Counted from the first letter of the stretch, positions 25,138-35,018 are shown. The stretch: DNA of 35,051 nucleotides from Snowella sp. (GCA_003249095.1 QBMS01000031.1:1-35051); one strand, 5' to 3'. The notes: generated by a model from the letters alone, not told the origin. A program made the numbers and translations.

Positions 25138-27222
25138 ATGATAAAAGGGAGCTTAATTGATTTAATGTCCCTCAAAAACGATGATTTTCCAGCGATCGCC
25201 GAACTCTGTCAAAAAAGTGATTTTGGCAAACGCTTGCCCAATGCGCTTTATATCCATATTTCAGCCTTGGAACGTTTAGATCCGTTACTCCAATCCTATG
25301 AGGGTATTGCGAGAAAACTTCTTAGCAAAATTGATGCTGTTACCCTCATTAAATTCAGTACGGATACGCCGAAACTTTCCTATCTTTTTTATCCTGATTT
25401 TGATATCGATCCCCATCCTGCTTTGGTTTCCAGTATGGTGGTGAATTTGGAAACGAATCAAGTCAGCGATCGCGACTATAGCAACTCCTTGAATCCTCCC
25501 ATTCTCCACCGCAAGGAAACTTTTGTTAGCTCTGATTATCCCTATTATTCAGATTTTGTTCATTTAACCAACCTAGAAGTGGCTTTGGGTTTGTTGGAGA
25601 ACTCCCGTTCCATCGGCACTCGTCAGCAATGGGAAAAACGTCTTGCCCAAAAGCAAATTTCCTTTGAGGGGCATTATTTAGTTTGTTCTCTCCGTCAGCA
25701 AAATGTCCAATCGATTCAGGTTGATCGGCATCGGGCGGCGATTCCTCGAAAAACGCTGTCTCGTCCTGTTCGTTTGGCCCTAGAAGCAGGTATTTTTCAA
25801 TCAGGGATGACCTTTTTTGACTATGGCTGTGGTTACGGGCGGGATATCACAGAAATTGCTCAATTGGGTCATGAGAGCAGGGGTTGGGATCCCTTTTATG
25901 CTCCCCGCACTGATTTGATAGAGGCGGATATTGTCAATCTGGGTTATGTGATTAATGTGATTGAGGATGTGAAGGAGCGTAGGGAAGCTTTAGTGAATGC
26001 TTGGGGTTTGACTCAGCAGATTTTAATTGTGTCGGCTCAGGTCTTGATTGATGATCCGAATCGGGGGGTGATGGCCTATGGGGATGGCATTATTACCCGT
26101 CGCAATACGTTTCAGAAATATTTTGAGCAAGAGGAACTGAAGGCCTATATTGACCAAGTTTTGGAAGCCGATGCGGTTCCCATTGGTTTAGGGATTTATT
26201 TGGTTTTTCGAGATAGGGAGCAAGCACAAACTTTTCAAGCTTCTCGTTTTCGTTCCCGTGCTAAAACCCCAACGATTCGCATTCCTCTCAAACGTTTTGA
26301 GGATTATGAACGGATTTTAAAGCCGTTGATGGATTTTTATGCCCAGCGAGGACGTTTACCGATTAAGGGGGAATTGGAGTCAGAAAATGAAGCGGAGATT
26401 AGACGGGTTTTTGGGAATCTTTCACGGGCGTTTCAGGTGGTTTTGCAAGTCACTCAGCAGGAAGAGTGGGATGAAATACGGGAACAGCGTCGTCAGGAGT
26501 TGTTGTTATATTTGGCGTTGAGTCGTTTTGGTAATCGTCCGACGGCAAGGCAATTATCGGCAGAAATGCGTCAGGATATTAAGGATATTTTTGCGGGGTA
26601 TGAGCAAGCCTGTATTTTGGCGGATATGATGCTCTACAGTTTGAGAGATTTGGATAAAGTGGGGGAAGCTTGTCGGATTAGTGAGATTGGTAAGAAATTT
26701 AAGGGATCTTTTCTAGTTCATTTGGATTATGTGGAAAAATTACCTGCTTTGTTGCGGTTATACGAGGGCTGTGCCAGTCGGACGGTGGGGCGTTTGGAGG
26801 GGGTAAATGTAGTAAAGTTTTCGTTGCAGGAGGCGAAGATTTCCTATCTGGTTTATGCCAATTTTGATGCGATCGCCCATCCGTTATTACAGGAAAGGTT
26901 GGATGTCTATTTAGGTCGATTGCGGGTTAGTCATCGGGATTATCGGGAAGAAAGCAATCCTCCTATTTTGCATGAGAAGGATGTATTAGTCGGGAAAGAT
27001 TATCCTCTTTATGAAAAGTTTGCCCAGTTGTCCGAGAAGGAACGCGATCGCGGTTTATTGGATGACTATGGCCCGATTCGGACGTTACGGGGTTGGGAAA
27101 AGTGTTTAGGGGAGAATTGCAGTCTAATTAAGGGGCATCAGTTATTTTGGGAAAAGAATGGAGATGTTTATCGGTTGAAGTTTTTACAGTCCCAGGCGAA
27201 GGCACGACGGAAACGGGTTTAG
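25138..27222 (+). CDS. DNA phosphorothioation-associated putative methyltransferase with duplicated flanking domain
   Basis: 694 aa from the ATG at 25138 (a TTG sits one codon before). A Rossmann methyltransferase core has motif I FFDYGCGYG (about 226-234) and VINVIED, matching the phosphorothioation-associated methyltransferase family. The N-terminal part (about 34-176) and the C-terminal part (about 520-680) are copies of one another: both hold YEG, a KFS..SYL.Y..FD block, DY....NPPILH, DYP.Y and W-E-K. A helical segment (about 380-515) lies between. Such proteins are found with dnd/ssp genes and may modify DNA alongside sulfur modification; the reaction is not established. It starts the phosphorothioation island. 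Confidence 0.85.
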   Translation: MIKGSLIDLMSLKNDDFPAIAELCQKSDFGKRLPNALYIHISALERLDPLLQSYEGIARKLLSKIDAVTLIKFSTDTPKLSYLFYPDFDIDPHPALVSSMVVNLETNQVSDRDYSNSLNPPILHRKETFVSSDYPYYSDFVHLTNLEVALGLLENSRSIGTRQQWEKRLAQKQISFEGHYLVCSLRQQNVQSIQVDRHRAAIPRKTLSRPVRLALEAGIFQSGMTFFDYGCGYGRDITEIAQLGHESRGWDPFYAPRTDLIEADIVNLGYVINVIEDVKERREALVNAWGLTQQILIVSAQVLIDDPNRGVMAYGDGIITRRNTFQKYFEQEELKAYIDQVLEADAVPIGLGIYLVFRDREQAQTFQASRFRSRAKTPTIRIPLKRFEDYERILKPLMDFYAQRGRLPIKGELESENEAEIRRVFGNLSRAFQVVLQVTQQEEWDEIREQRRQELLLYLALSRFGNRPTARQLSAEMRQDIKDIFAGYEQACILADMMLYSLRDLDKVGEACRISEIGKKFKGSFLVHLDYVEKLPALLRLYEGCASRTVGRLEGVNVVKFSLQEAKISYLVYANFDAIAHPLLQERLDVYLGRLRVSHRDYREESNPPILHEKDVLVGKDYPLYEKFAQLSEKERDRGLLDDYGPIRTLRGWEKCLGENCSLIKGHQLFWEKNGDVYRLKFLQSQAKARRKRV

Positions 27223-27231
27223 TCTATTGTT

Positions 27232-27804
27232 TTAAGATTGAGTTCTGGCGATCGCGATCCATTTTTCGAGACCTTTGCGGCTGGGTTGGCCTGTGGGCGT
27301 GAATGTCCAGATGTCGCGTTTCTGTTCGGGGCCGTAGCTGATGTGGATCGGGCGATCGCTACCGTAGAAATAAAGGGAATCAAAGGGAAGCTGGGTTTGG
27401 AGTATCCAATCTATGATGCGATCGCTTTCTTGCCCGTTAATGCGAAAGTCACAGGCGGCTCCTAGTCTTGGGCAGTGATATTTTCCATTACGGTTGAGTT
27501 CGTGGCCCATGTGTTGGTCTCGACTGGGATCGATACGTCCGTTTTTAATGCCCGTGATGTCATCTTTTTGGTTGAGATAACGTTTGAGATCCGATGAGCA
27601 AAATCCGTAGGTTAATTGGAAGGAGTCTAGCCCAAAGCGATCGATGAGGGGGTCTAGGATAAACTGGTTGAGGGCTTTTAGGGCAGAAATGGTTGCTGGA
27701 TTTTTAGGATGGGGATTGATGGAAGCAGAATATTTTTGATAGGTTTGGGTGCAGGTACAAAAATCTTCTAAGGTGAGATATTTACCCAGTTTGATGGTAT
27801 TCAT
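27232..27804 (-). CDS. Peptidase M15-like protein in the phosphorothioation island
   Basis: 190 aa. LTYGFCSSDLKRYL, DQHMGHE (H98 or H101), ACDF (D119) and RPIHIS (H154) follow the metal-ligand order of the M15 D-Ala-D-Ala peptidase fold (H...D...H). It lacks a signal peptide, so a cell-wall role is not obvious. It lies 9 bases from the end of the methyltransferase gene, converging with it, and divergent from sspB. Its role is unknown; it could be a DNA-island accessory or an unrelated enzyme. Confidence 0.65.
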   Translation of the reverse strand: MNTIKLGKYLTLEDFCTCTQTYQKYSASINPHPKNPATISALKALNQFILDPLIDRFGLDSFQLTYGFCSSDLKRYLNQKDDITGIKNGRIDPSRDQHMGHELNRNGKYHCPRLGAACDFRINGQESDRIIDWILQTQLPFDSLYFYGSDRPIHISYGPEQKRDIWTFTPTGQPSRKGLEKWIAIARTQS

Positions 27805-27973
27805 CGCTAAATATTGCCAAAATTTCCGAAATATAAATATTATGATTTATGATACAATGTAAACATAAAAATAATCAATTAATAACATGAAATAATTGTT
27901 AATCAAAGATAAAATATAGATTGTGATAACGCATTCAGAAAAAAATCTTAAAGTAATCTAATAATTTTGAAGA

Positions 27974-28927
27974 ATGAAACAAACGTCTCTTTTAATAGAA
28001 TATAAACCAAGTCCTTGTAATCCAGTTTTTGCTCGTCATGAAACTTTTCACCCACGTTTTGGGTGGCTAAAAAAAGGGTTTGATTTGGCTCAAAAAAATC
28101 CTAGCATTTTTCTTCAGGATGATGCGCTAATTCAGTTAGGTGTCGGAAAAAATATGGTGAATTCTATTCGCTATTGGTGTCATGCTTTTAAAATTTTAGA
28201 AGAAGATACAGATATTTCTGGGAAAGGACGTTCAAGTTTTCCGACAGAGTTTGGAAGTAAATTATTATCTGAAAACGGATGGGATTCATTTTTAGAAGAT
28301 CCTGCTTCCTTATGGTTATTACATTGGAACCTCCTTAAACCAACCTGTGAAGCGGCCTCTTGGTATTATATTTTTAATCTTTTCCGAGAGAATGATTTTA
28401 CAAATGATGATTTAATAGAAGCTTTAACAGATTATGCAAAAGGATTGAAAAATTCCATCGCTGATAATTCTTTAAAAAAAGATATTACCTGTCTTTTAAG
28501 AATGTATGTAAATAATCGTAATAAAAAAGGCTTTGTTGAAGATTCTATTGATTGTCCTTTTAATGAATTAGGCTTGATTCATTTAACAGAAGATTCAAGA
28601 TATTTTGCCTTTCGATTTGGCCCAAAATTCAATTTGCCTCCTGAGATTTTAGTGGCAACTTGTTTAGAATATGCTAGTCTTGAAAATGACGGAGCAAAAA
28701 CTATTGCTATTTCCCGTTTACTTTATAATTTAGGCAGTCCAGGAATGGTATTTAAGTTAACTGAAAGTGCTATTTGTGATGCGATTGAGAAGGTAGCCAA
28801 GTATGATCGTTCAATCTCTCTTTCAGATTCATCGGGTTTGATTCAGCTTTCTTTTAATGAAGATCCAGCAAAACTCAGTGTTAACATTTTAGAACGGTAT
28901 TACCAAGGAGATAGACGGTGGAGATAA
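27974..28927 (+). CDS. sspB: DUF4007 family protein, SspB-like
   Basis: 317 aa. RHETFHPRFGWLKKGFDLA and IQLGVGKNMVNSIRYWCHAF are the conserved start of DUF4007, the family found in single-strand phosphorothioation (Ssp) systems, where it is reported to nick DNA. The middle is helical; no well-known nuclease motif is obvious. Its stop overlaps the sspC start by 10 bases. In the Ssp pathway it works with SspC and SspD to insert sulfur into the DNA backbone. Assignment rests on family resemblance and the B-C-D order. Confidence 0.82.
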   Translation: MKQTSLLIEYKPSPCNPVFARHETFHPRFGWLKKGFDLAQKNPSIFLQDDALIQLGVGKNMVNSIRYWCHAFKILEEDTDISGKGRSSFPTEFGSKLLSENGWDSFLEDPASLWLLHWNLLKPTCEAASWYYIFNLFRENDFTNDDLIEALTDYAKGLKNSIADNSLKKDITCLLRMYVNNRNKKGFVEDSIDCPFNELGLIHLTEDSRYFAFRFGPKFNLPPEILVATCLEYASLENDGAKTIAISRLLYNLGSPGMVFKLTESAICDAIEKVAKYDRSISLSDSSGLIQLSFNEDPAKLSVNILERYYQGDRRWR

Positions 28928-31900
28928 ACAAAATGGATAAAACTTTAGCTCAATATTTTACACTTCATCGTCGTTATTCACGATCAATAAATCTGGAAAG
29001 AGACTTAGAAAGGGTTGATTCATTAGCAGGCTACATCCTAACGCAACGCGCTCAAGAGGCACTGTATCGTATTGGCGATAAGCTTGGAAGTTCCCCAAAT
29101 GCTGCATGGACACTAACGAGTGTTTACGGAACGGGAAAATCATCATTTGCCCATTTTTTAGCCGCCTTGTGCGCTCCTGTTGGGCATCCTATGCGAGAAA
29201 AGGCATTAGCGATTCTTTTAGAGAGTTCTGTGTCTAAGGATGTTCAATTGTTGCCATTTCAAGAAAACTTCCCTGCTCGTGGCTATGTTAGGGCGATCGC
29301 AACGGGAACGAGAGAACCGATCAGTCATACCATTATTCGTGCTTTAAATCGCGGTGTCGAAGCTTTTTGGAATGTCAAAGAACGAAACAAAATAAATATC
29401 ACTGCTCGACTAGTTGATTTGGAAAATGAAATTATTTCTGGTAATAGAATTGAGAGTAGAAAAATTGCTCGATTAGTGTTGGAAGTAGCGAAAGAGTCAA
29501 AAACAGGTGTTTTTTTAATACTAGATGAACTCGGAAAAAATCTAGAGTTTACTATTTATAATTCCAGTGAAGAAGATTTATATTTATTGCAAGAGCTTTC
29601 TGAATTATCAAATGATCATAAAACTCCTGTTTATATTTTAGGAGTTCTTCATCAAGCTTTCGCAGACTATGGACAGAGATTAGGAAATTTACAAAGAAAC
29701 GAATGGTCAAAAATTCAGGGTCGTTTTGAGGATATCCCTTTTACGGAATCTTCTGGTGAAATGATGCGTTTGATTGGACAAGCTATTGATTCGTCACAAG
29801 CGGAAGCTATCGAAATGGCTACTCATCAACACTCTCAAGAATGGTTTGATAATTTAGCTCATCTGTTTAAAAACGAAGAGTTATCTTTTGAAATTTTTAA
29901 AAAAGTTTATCCGCTTCATCCTTTAACTGCTTTAATTTTACCAATTTTGTGCAATCGCTATGCTCAAAATGATCGGTCTTTATTTACTTTTTTAACAAGT
30001 AGTGAACCATTCTCCTTTAAAAATTTTTTGGACGAGACAACAATTGAAGAAGGACATCTTTTCACCTTAAAGCTAGATCGAGTCTATGATTATTTTATTG
30101 AAACCGCAGGAATGGGTTTGGCTTCACGTCCCAATCTTCAGCGTTGGGTAGAAATTCAAGATTTAATTGCTGATGCTAAACATTTAGAAGTCGAAAGTTT
30201 AAGAGTTTTAAAAATTATTGGAGTTCTGAATCTTGTAACTACAACAGGGAATACGAAAGCAACGCGAGAATTAGTTAAATTAGCGATGTCTGATATTCCT
30301 GCTGATTCTGAAAAATGGGCTATTGTTGTTGATGACTTACTCAAAAAGGGTTTGGTTACTCATTTCCGTCAATTAGACGAATTGCGTCTATGGCAAGGAT
30401 CAGATTTTAATGTAGATCTAGCTCTAAACACTGAATTAGAACGACAACGAGATTCTTTAGTTTTTCTTTTGTCCAATATTCATTCTTTAGTTCCCTTAGT
30501 CGCGCAACGCCATAGTTATCAAACAGGAACATTACGTTATTTTGAAAGAATCTATTTAGATAGTTCAATTTCTCTGAAAGAATTAAAGTGTGTTTCCCCT
30601 AATGTGGATGGACTTATTGGTTATTGGTTAGATGACCAGGCTCTTGTCGATGTTCCTGAAACAACAATTGATGGTAAACCGTTAATTATAATATCTATTA
30701 CTAATCTGAGTATTCTTCATTCCCAAGTACGAGAATTTTCTGCACTTAAGAAAATTAAGCAAAATGCGCCTGAATTACAGACAGATAGTGTTGCTAAAAA
30801 AGAAATAAATTATCGCTTAAATAAAGGAAGAGAGTTATTAGATGAGACGCTCAATCAGTCTTTTAATTTGTCAAGTGGAAAGAATATTTGTTGGATTTTA
30901 GGAAAGAAAGTTACACTCAATCACATTAGGGATTTTAATCTAAAATTATCTGAGGTTTGTGATCGGATTTATCATAAAACCCCACGTCTTTGGAATGAAT
31001 TGATTAATCGACGTGAATTGACTTCTCAAGGAACTAAAGCTCGACGAGAGTTAATTCAAGCAATGGTTGAACACCCAAACGAAGAACGTCTAGCATTAGA
31101 AGGCTATGGGCCAGAAGTGAGTATGTATTTCTCTTTGCTAAAAGAAACAAAAATTCATAGACAAGAAGATGGCTATTGGGATATTTATCCTCCTTCTAAA
31201 GAATCTCCTGTTTGGACGTTATGGGAGGCAATTGAAACATTTTGCTTAGATGCTAAAGAAAAGCCAGAAACTCTAGATAAACTTTATCAATTATTAAATG
31301 CTCCTCCTTACGGAATGAAGGAAGGGGCTATTCCTGTAATATTAGCAGCCATTCTTTTGCATTATATGGATGATATCGGTATTTATAAGGATGGAACTTT
31401 TATTCCCGTACTAGGAGTTGAACATTTTGAATTATTAGTAAAAGATCCTTCTCGATTTGCAGTCAAAAATTTTGAAGTAATTGGTTTACGTTCCCAAGTA
31501 TTTAAGGAGCTTGAGGCAATTTTACGACATCCTAATTGGAAAAAGCCTGGGCAACTTCGTAATGCGACTTTGCTAACTGTTGTGTCTCCTCTTTATCAGT
31601 TCGTGAAAAAATTACCTGCTTATACTAAGCAAACTCAACGAATCGGAATAGATGCTCAGGCTGTCTTAAAGTCTTTACAAGAAACAGTTGAACCAGATGA
31701 ATTGTTATTTATTAAATTGCCAATTGCTTGTAATTTACCATTAATTAAAGTTGATGAAGAACAAAATGAGGAAGTTGCCAAGAATTTAAAGCTTAAATTA
31801 ATACAGGTTCTTCGCGAAATTAATACTGCCTATGGAAGTCTATTACATGATTGTCAAGGGCTTTTGTATGATGCTTTTGGGGTACGCAGTGACGAACAGA

Positions 31901-32427
31901 AGCTAAGGGAAGATCTACGAGTTAGGGCAAAGTATTTAGTCGATAAATGCGTGGAGCGTAGTCTGAGAAGTTTTACCCAAGCGGCGATCGCGGAAAATAA
32001 AACGGATGAGGAGTGGTTAGAAGCTTTAGTAATGATTATTGCAGATAAGCCTGCTTTATCATGGAAAGATGAAGATTTTCTTGTATTTGAAGTTAAATTG
32101 TCAGAATTAGCCCGAAAATTCAAAAATTTAGAGGCTCTGCAAAAAGATACTGCTATCCAAGGAGATGGATTTGATGCTCGGCGGATCACGGTCACTCGTC
32201 CTGATGGTCAGGAGACTCATCGTTTGGTCTGGGTCGATCACGAGCAAGAAGATCATGTAGATCAGCTAGTGGAACAGATTTTGGAAAAATTACCTGATAA
32301 TCTTCAGCTTCGACAAATGGTTTTGGCTAAACTGACAGAAAAGCTATTAGGTACTTCTTTGCAGAAAGAAGCCACTCCTTTTCAAAGAAAACGACAATCA
32401 AAAAAAAGAATAAGTAATAACAACTAA
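28918..32427 (+). CDS. sspC: Large P-loop ATPase, SspC-like
   Basis: 1169 aa from the GTG at 28918, which has AAGGAG 7 bases upstream; an ATG at 28933, also with GGAG, is the alternative and gives 1164 aa. Walker A SVYGTGKSS is at about 69-76 and Walker B GVFLILDELGK at about 196-206. The remaining ~900 residues are mostly helical, without other motifs I recognise. The size and position, overlapping sspB and followed by sspD, fit SspC, the ATPase of the phosphorothioation complex. Energy from ATP would drive DNA handling during sulfur insertion. Two GCGATCGC sites lie in it. Confidence 0.8.
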   Translation: MEINKMDKTLAQYFTLHRRYSRSINLERDLERVDSLAGYILTQRAQEALYRIGDKLGSSPNAAWTLTSVYGTGKSSFAHFLAALCAPVGHPMREKALAILLESSVSKDVQLLPFQENFPARGYVRAIATGTREPISHTIIRALNRGVEAFWNVKERNKINITARLVDLENEIISGNRIESRKIARLVLEVAKESKTGVFLILDELGKNLEFTIYNSSEEDLYLLQELSELSNDHKTPVYILGVLHQAFADYGQRLGNLQRNEWSKIQGRFEDIPFTESSGEMMRLIGQAIDSSQAEAIEMATHQHSQEWFDNLAHLFKNEELSFEIFKKVYPLHPLTALILPILCNRYAQNDRSLFTFLTSSEPFSFKNFLDETTIEEGHLFTLKLDRVYDYFIETAGMGLASRPNLQRWVEIQDLIADAKHLEVESLRVLKIIGVLNLVTTTGNTKATRELVKLAMSDIPADSEKWAIVVDDLLKKGLVTHFRQLDELRLWQGSDFNVDLALNTELERQRDSLVFLLSNIHSLVPLVAQRHSYQTGTLRYFERIYLDSSISLKELKCVSPNVDGLIGYWLDDQALVDVPETTIDGKPLIIISITNLSILHSQVREFSALKKIKQNAPELQTDSVAKKEINYRLNKGRELLDETLNQSFNLSSGKNICWILGKKVTLNHIRDFNLKLSEVCDRIYHKTPRLWNELINRRELTSQGTKARRELIQAMVEHPNEERLALEGYGPEVSMYFSLLKETKIHRQEDGYWDIYPPSKESPVWTLWEAIETFCLDAKEKPETLDKLYQLLNAPPYGMKEGAIPVILAAILLHYMDDIGIYKDGTFIPVLGVEHFELLVKDPSRFAVKNFEVIGLRSQVFKELEAILRHPNWKKPGQLRNATLLTVVSPLYQFVKKLPAYTKQTQRIGIDAQAVLKSLQETVEPDELLFIKLPIACNLPLIKVDEEQNEEVAKNLKLKLIQVLREINTAYGSLLHDCQGLLYDAFGVRSDEQKLREDLRVRAKYLVDKCVERSLRSFTQAAIAENKTDEEWLEALVMIIADKPALSWKDEDFLVFEVKLSELARKFKNLEALQKDTAIQGDGFDARRITVTRPDGQETHRLVWVDHEQEDHVDQLVEQILEKLPDNLQLRQMVLAKLTEKLLGTSLQKEATPFQRKRQSKKRISNNN

Positions 32428-32547
32428 GTGTTTTTTTGAATAAAATGCTCTATCTTCTTTGATTTAACTTTACTTTCAGAAGTATTTGTGATACGGTAAA
32501 AACTGATAAGCTCAAATCAGCTAAGCATCAAATTTATTAGATTAACA

Positions 32548-33348
32548 ATGGGACATCAAAACGTCAGACATATTTTAGGCTTGTCTGGGGGGAAAGATAG
32601 TACGGCTCTGGCTATTTTGCTACATCAAGAGATTCCAGAGATGGAATATTTTTTCTGTGATACTCATAAGGAATTACCTGAAACTTATGAATATCTTGAT
32701 CGTATAAAGGCTCGGCTCGGCATTAAAATTTCCTACTTAAGTGAAAAGAGAGGCTTTGATCATTGGTTAGCCATGCACGATGGGCTATTGCCTTCCCCAC
32801 AAATGCGCTGGTGTACGGTGAAGATGAAAATTAAACCGTTAGAAGAGTTTGTTGGAGAGGATGAAACGATTAGCTACGTTGGTATCCGCGCAGATGAAAA
32901 TCGAGATGGTTATATTTCCACGAAACCTAACATAAAGCCTGTTTTTCCATTTAAAGAACGTGGATTGGTTAAGGAGGATATTATCCGTATTCTTGAAGAT
33001 AGTGGAATTGGTCTTCCTGATTATTATCGTTGGCGAAGTCGTTCTGGCTGTTTTTTCTGTTTTTTCCAGCGTAAATATGAGTGGGTAATGTTGGCACAGG
33101 AACATCCTGCTTTGTTTGCTAAGGCAGTAGATTATGAATCTAACCACAAAGATGGTCGTACTTATACATGGACAGATGGGGAAACATTGCTAGAGCTTTT
33201 GACCAGAAAGCAAGATATTATTTCCAAGCATGAAAAGGCAATTCAACGAGAGCAAAAAGCAGCTCCAAATAGACCTTTAGCAGAATCTTTAGAGGCTGTA
33301 TTAGAGGAAGAAGATATGGGATTACCTTGTTTAGCTTGTCATCTTTAA
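32548..33348 (+). CDS. sspD: PAPS-reductase-family ATP pyrophosphatase, SspD-like
   Basis: 266 aa. The PP-loop SGGKDS is at 13-18; YFFCDTHKELPETY and MRWCTVKMKIKP follow the family. Cysteines in MRWCT, SGCFFCF and the C-terminal CLAC could bind a 4Fe-4S cluster. Ssp and Dnd systems use such an enzyme to activate and transfer sulfur to DNA. No cysteine desulfurase (SspA) is in the window, so sulfur may come from a housekeeping desulfurase or one to the right. Confidence 0.85.
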   Translation: MGHQNVRHILGLSGGKDSTALAILLHQEIPEMEYFFCDTHKELPETYEYLDRIKARLGIKISYLSEKRGFDHWLAMHDGLLPSPQMRWCTVKMKIKPLEEFVGEDETISYVGIRADENRDGYISTKPNIKPVFPFKERGLVKEDIIRILEDSGIGLPDYYRWRSRSGCFFCFFQRKYEWVMLAQEHPALFAKAVDYESNHKDGRTYTWTDGETLLELLTRKQDIISKHEKAIQREQKAAPNRPLAESLEAVLEEEDMGLPCLACHL

Positions 33349-33350
33349 AT

Positions 33351-34064
33351 ATGAATATTCAAGATTATTATAGGCAAATAGCTCAGAAAACTAAAGAAGC
33401 AATTGAGAAATCTATTCCTTTTGAAAGTGATTTAGCAAAAATTTATACTTTCACAGAAGAGCTTTTGCTGTGGCATGAGATTTTAAAAGATAGAGAAGAA
33501 TCGTCAATTATAAAAAATATTGCTAGTGAATTACAATTTTCTTCCGTGTCCTTAACTTCTGGTTTGTATAGAAATGCGTTTGTCTCTCTAAGAATTGTTC
33601 TAGAATTATCTATAGCTACTGTTTTTTTCTCTGCAAATGAGTTAGAATTCAGGGAATGGAAAAGCTGCAAATATGATATTAAGTGGGGAAAATTAGTACG
33701 ACGCAAAGACGAACAAAGCGATAGTGAAGGAAGAGATATTTTGTCAAAAAGATGGGCAGAAGCTTTTTTTCCAGAATTAGAAATATATATAGATTTATAT
33801 AGAGGTAAAGCCATAGAAACGTATAGAGATCTTTCTCAGTTTGTTCATGGCAATTCTCAGACTTGGAGTTCAGAAATTGAGATTTCTTTTAGCGAAGAAC
33901 AATTCAAAAAATGGATGAAAAACTTCGACCAAATTGTAGAAATAGTTTCTTTTTGTTTCTGCTTAAGATTTTTGAAATGTATTGAGAGTTCTCAACGTGA
34001 AAAACTACGAAGCTCTCTTACTGAGTTTTCAAGAAAAATACCAGAAATCCAGAATCTTTTCTAA
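33351..34064 (+). CDS. HEPN-like helical protein, unknown, in the Ssp island
   Basis: 237 aa from the ATG at 33351, 2 bases after the sspD stop; a TTG at 33327 in frame is less likely. The chain is nearly all helical. YRDLSQFVHGN contains R-x6-H (R159, H166), the RNase motif of HEPN domains, and LTSGLYRNAFVSLRIVLEL resembles the helix before it in large HEPN-like families. HEPN proteins often serve as toxic RNases in defence loci. It has AT-rich codon use like its neighbours. Tight spacing to sspD suggests co-transcription. The HEPN call is tentative. Confidence 0.6.
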   Translation: MNIQDYYRQIAQKTKEAIEKSIPFESDLAKIYTFTEELLLWHEILKDREESSIIKNIASELQFSSVSLTSGLYRNAFVSLRIVLELSIATVFFSANELEFREWKSCKYDIKWGKLVRRKDEQSDSEGRDILSKRWAEAFFPELEIYIDLYRGKAIETYRDLSQFVHGNSQTWSSEIEISFSEEQFKKWMKNFDQIVEIVSFCFCLRFLKCIESSQREKLRSSLTEFSRKIPEIQNLF

Positions 34065-34085
34065 TTAATTTTGAGATGATAGACA

Positions 34086-35018
34086 ATGAATGATTTTCGT
34101 TTTAGAACTGAAGATATTGCATCTGATGAACTTCAATCTCTTTTTGTAGAAACGCAATTAGATAGAAAAATTATAGATTCATTAAAATTGCGTAATCCAA
34201 TTATCCTTGAAGGTAGCCGAGGGACAGGAAAGTCTTTTCTATTAAGGATGGCAGAAAAAGAACTCAATGATGAATTTTCAACAAATAGAGTACTACCTGT
34301 TTACATAACGTTTACAGGAGGTGCATTGATCTCTATCGAAGATGACCCATATAAATTCTCTAAGTGGATGATTGCTAATATTTGTCATTACTTTTTAAGA
34401 GCTTTAAAAAAGAAGGGTCTACACATTGGGCATAGTGAAGTGACCAATTTGCTATCTGGAAATCAAGAAAATTCGGAAATACTAGAAAAAAAGTTTGAGT
34501 CAATTCATAAGGCATATGATAACTTTTATGCAAGCGACTCTGTTATTGATTCATCAGAAGTTCCAACTATAAACAACTTTAAAGATGCAGTTGAAGAGAT
34601 TTGTCAAGAACTACAAATCAAGAGAGTTTGTTTCTTTTTTGATGAAGCAGCTCATATTCTTATACAAGAATTACAAAGACAATTTTTTAGTTTATTTCGA
34701 GATTTAAGATCACCTTATATAAATTGTAAGGCTGCTGTTTATCCAGGCGTAACATTTTACGGCGATTCATTTGAAATGACTCATGATGCTACATTGCTAA
34801 GAATAGAGAGAGAAATAACTAATTCTGAAGATTATTTGTCGAGTATGAAAGAGTTAGTTTTCAAGCAGATAGATGAACCACTTAAAAACAAAATTAATGC
34901 TCGGATGAAAGAATTTAATATACTTGCTTACTCAGCCTCTGGCAATCCTCGTATTCTATTAAATACAATAGAAAAATGTGGTAATTTTAAAAGCAAGGCT
35001 CTCCTGAATAAAAAGTGA
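34086..35018 (+). CDS. AAA-type ATPase in the Ssp island, possibly truncated by a frameshift
   Basis: 310 aa. Walker A GSRGTGKS is at about 43-50 and Walker B RVCFFFDEAAH at about 195-205; YPGVTFYGDSF and SASGNPRILLNT follow. It resembles the STAND/ORC-like ATPases found in defence islands. The frame ends TGA TAA right after an A5 run. The -1 frame after that run stays open to the window end, so the full protein may be longer. It is the last gene here, 21 bases after the HEPN-like gene, and may be part of the effector side of the island. Confidence 0.7.
   Translation: MNDFRFRTEDIASDELQSLFVETQLDRKIIDSLKLRNPIILEGSRGTGKSFLLRMAEKELNDEFSTNRVLPVYITFTGGALISIEDDPYKFSKWMIANICHYFLRALKKKGLHIGHSEVTNLLSGNQENSEILEKKFESIHKAYDNFYASDSVIDSSEVPTINNFKDAVEEICQELQIKRVCFFFDEAAHILIQELQRQFFSLFRDLRSPYINCKAAVYPGVTFYGDSFEMTHDATLLRIEREITNSEDYLSSMKELVFKQIDEPLKNKINARMKEFNILAYSASGNPRILLNTIEKCGNFKSKALLNKK

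Noticed and set aside
35007-35018. Programmed -1 frameshift at AAAAAG in the ATPase gene
   Set aside because: The slippery heptamer is incomplete (T AAA AAG), no downstream structure can be seen within the window, and an indel is simpler.
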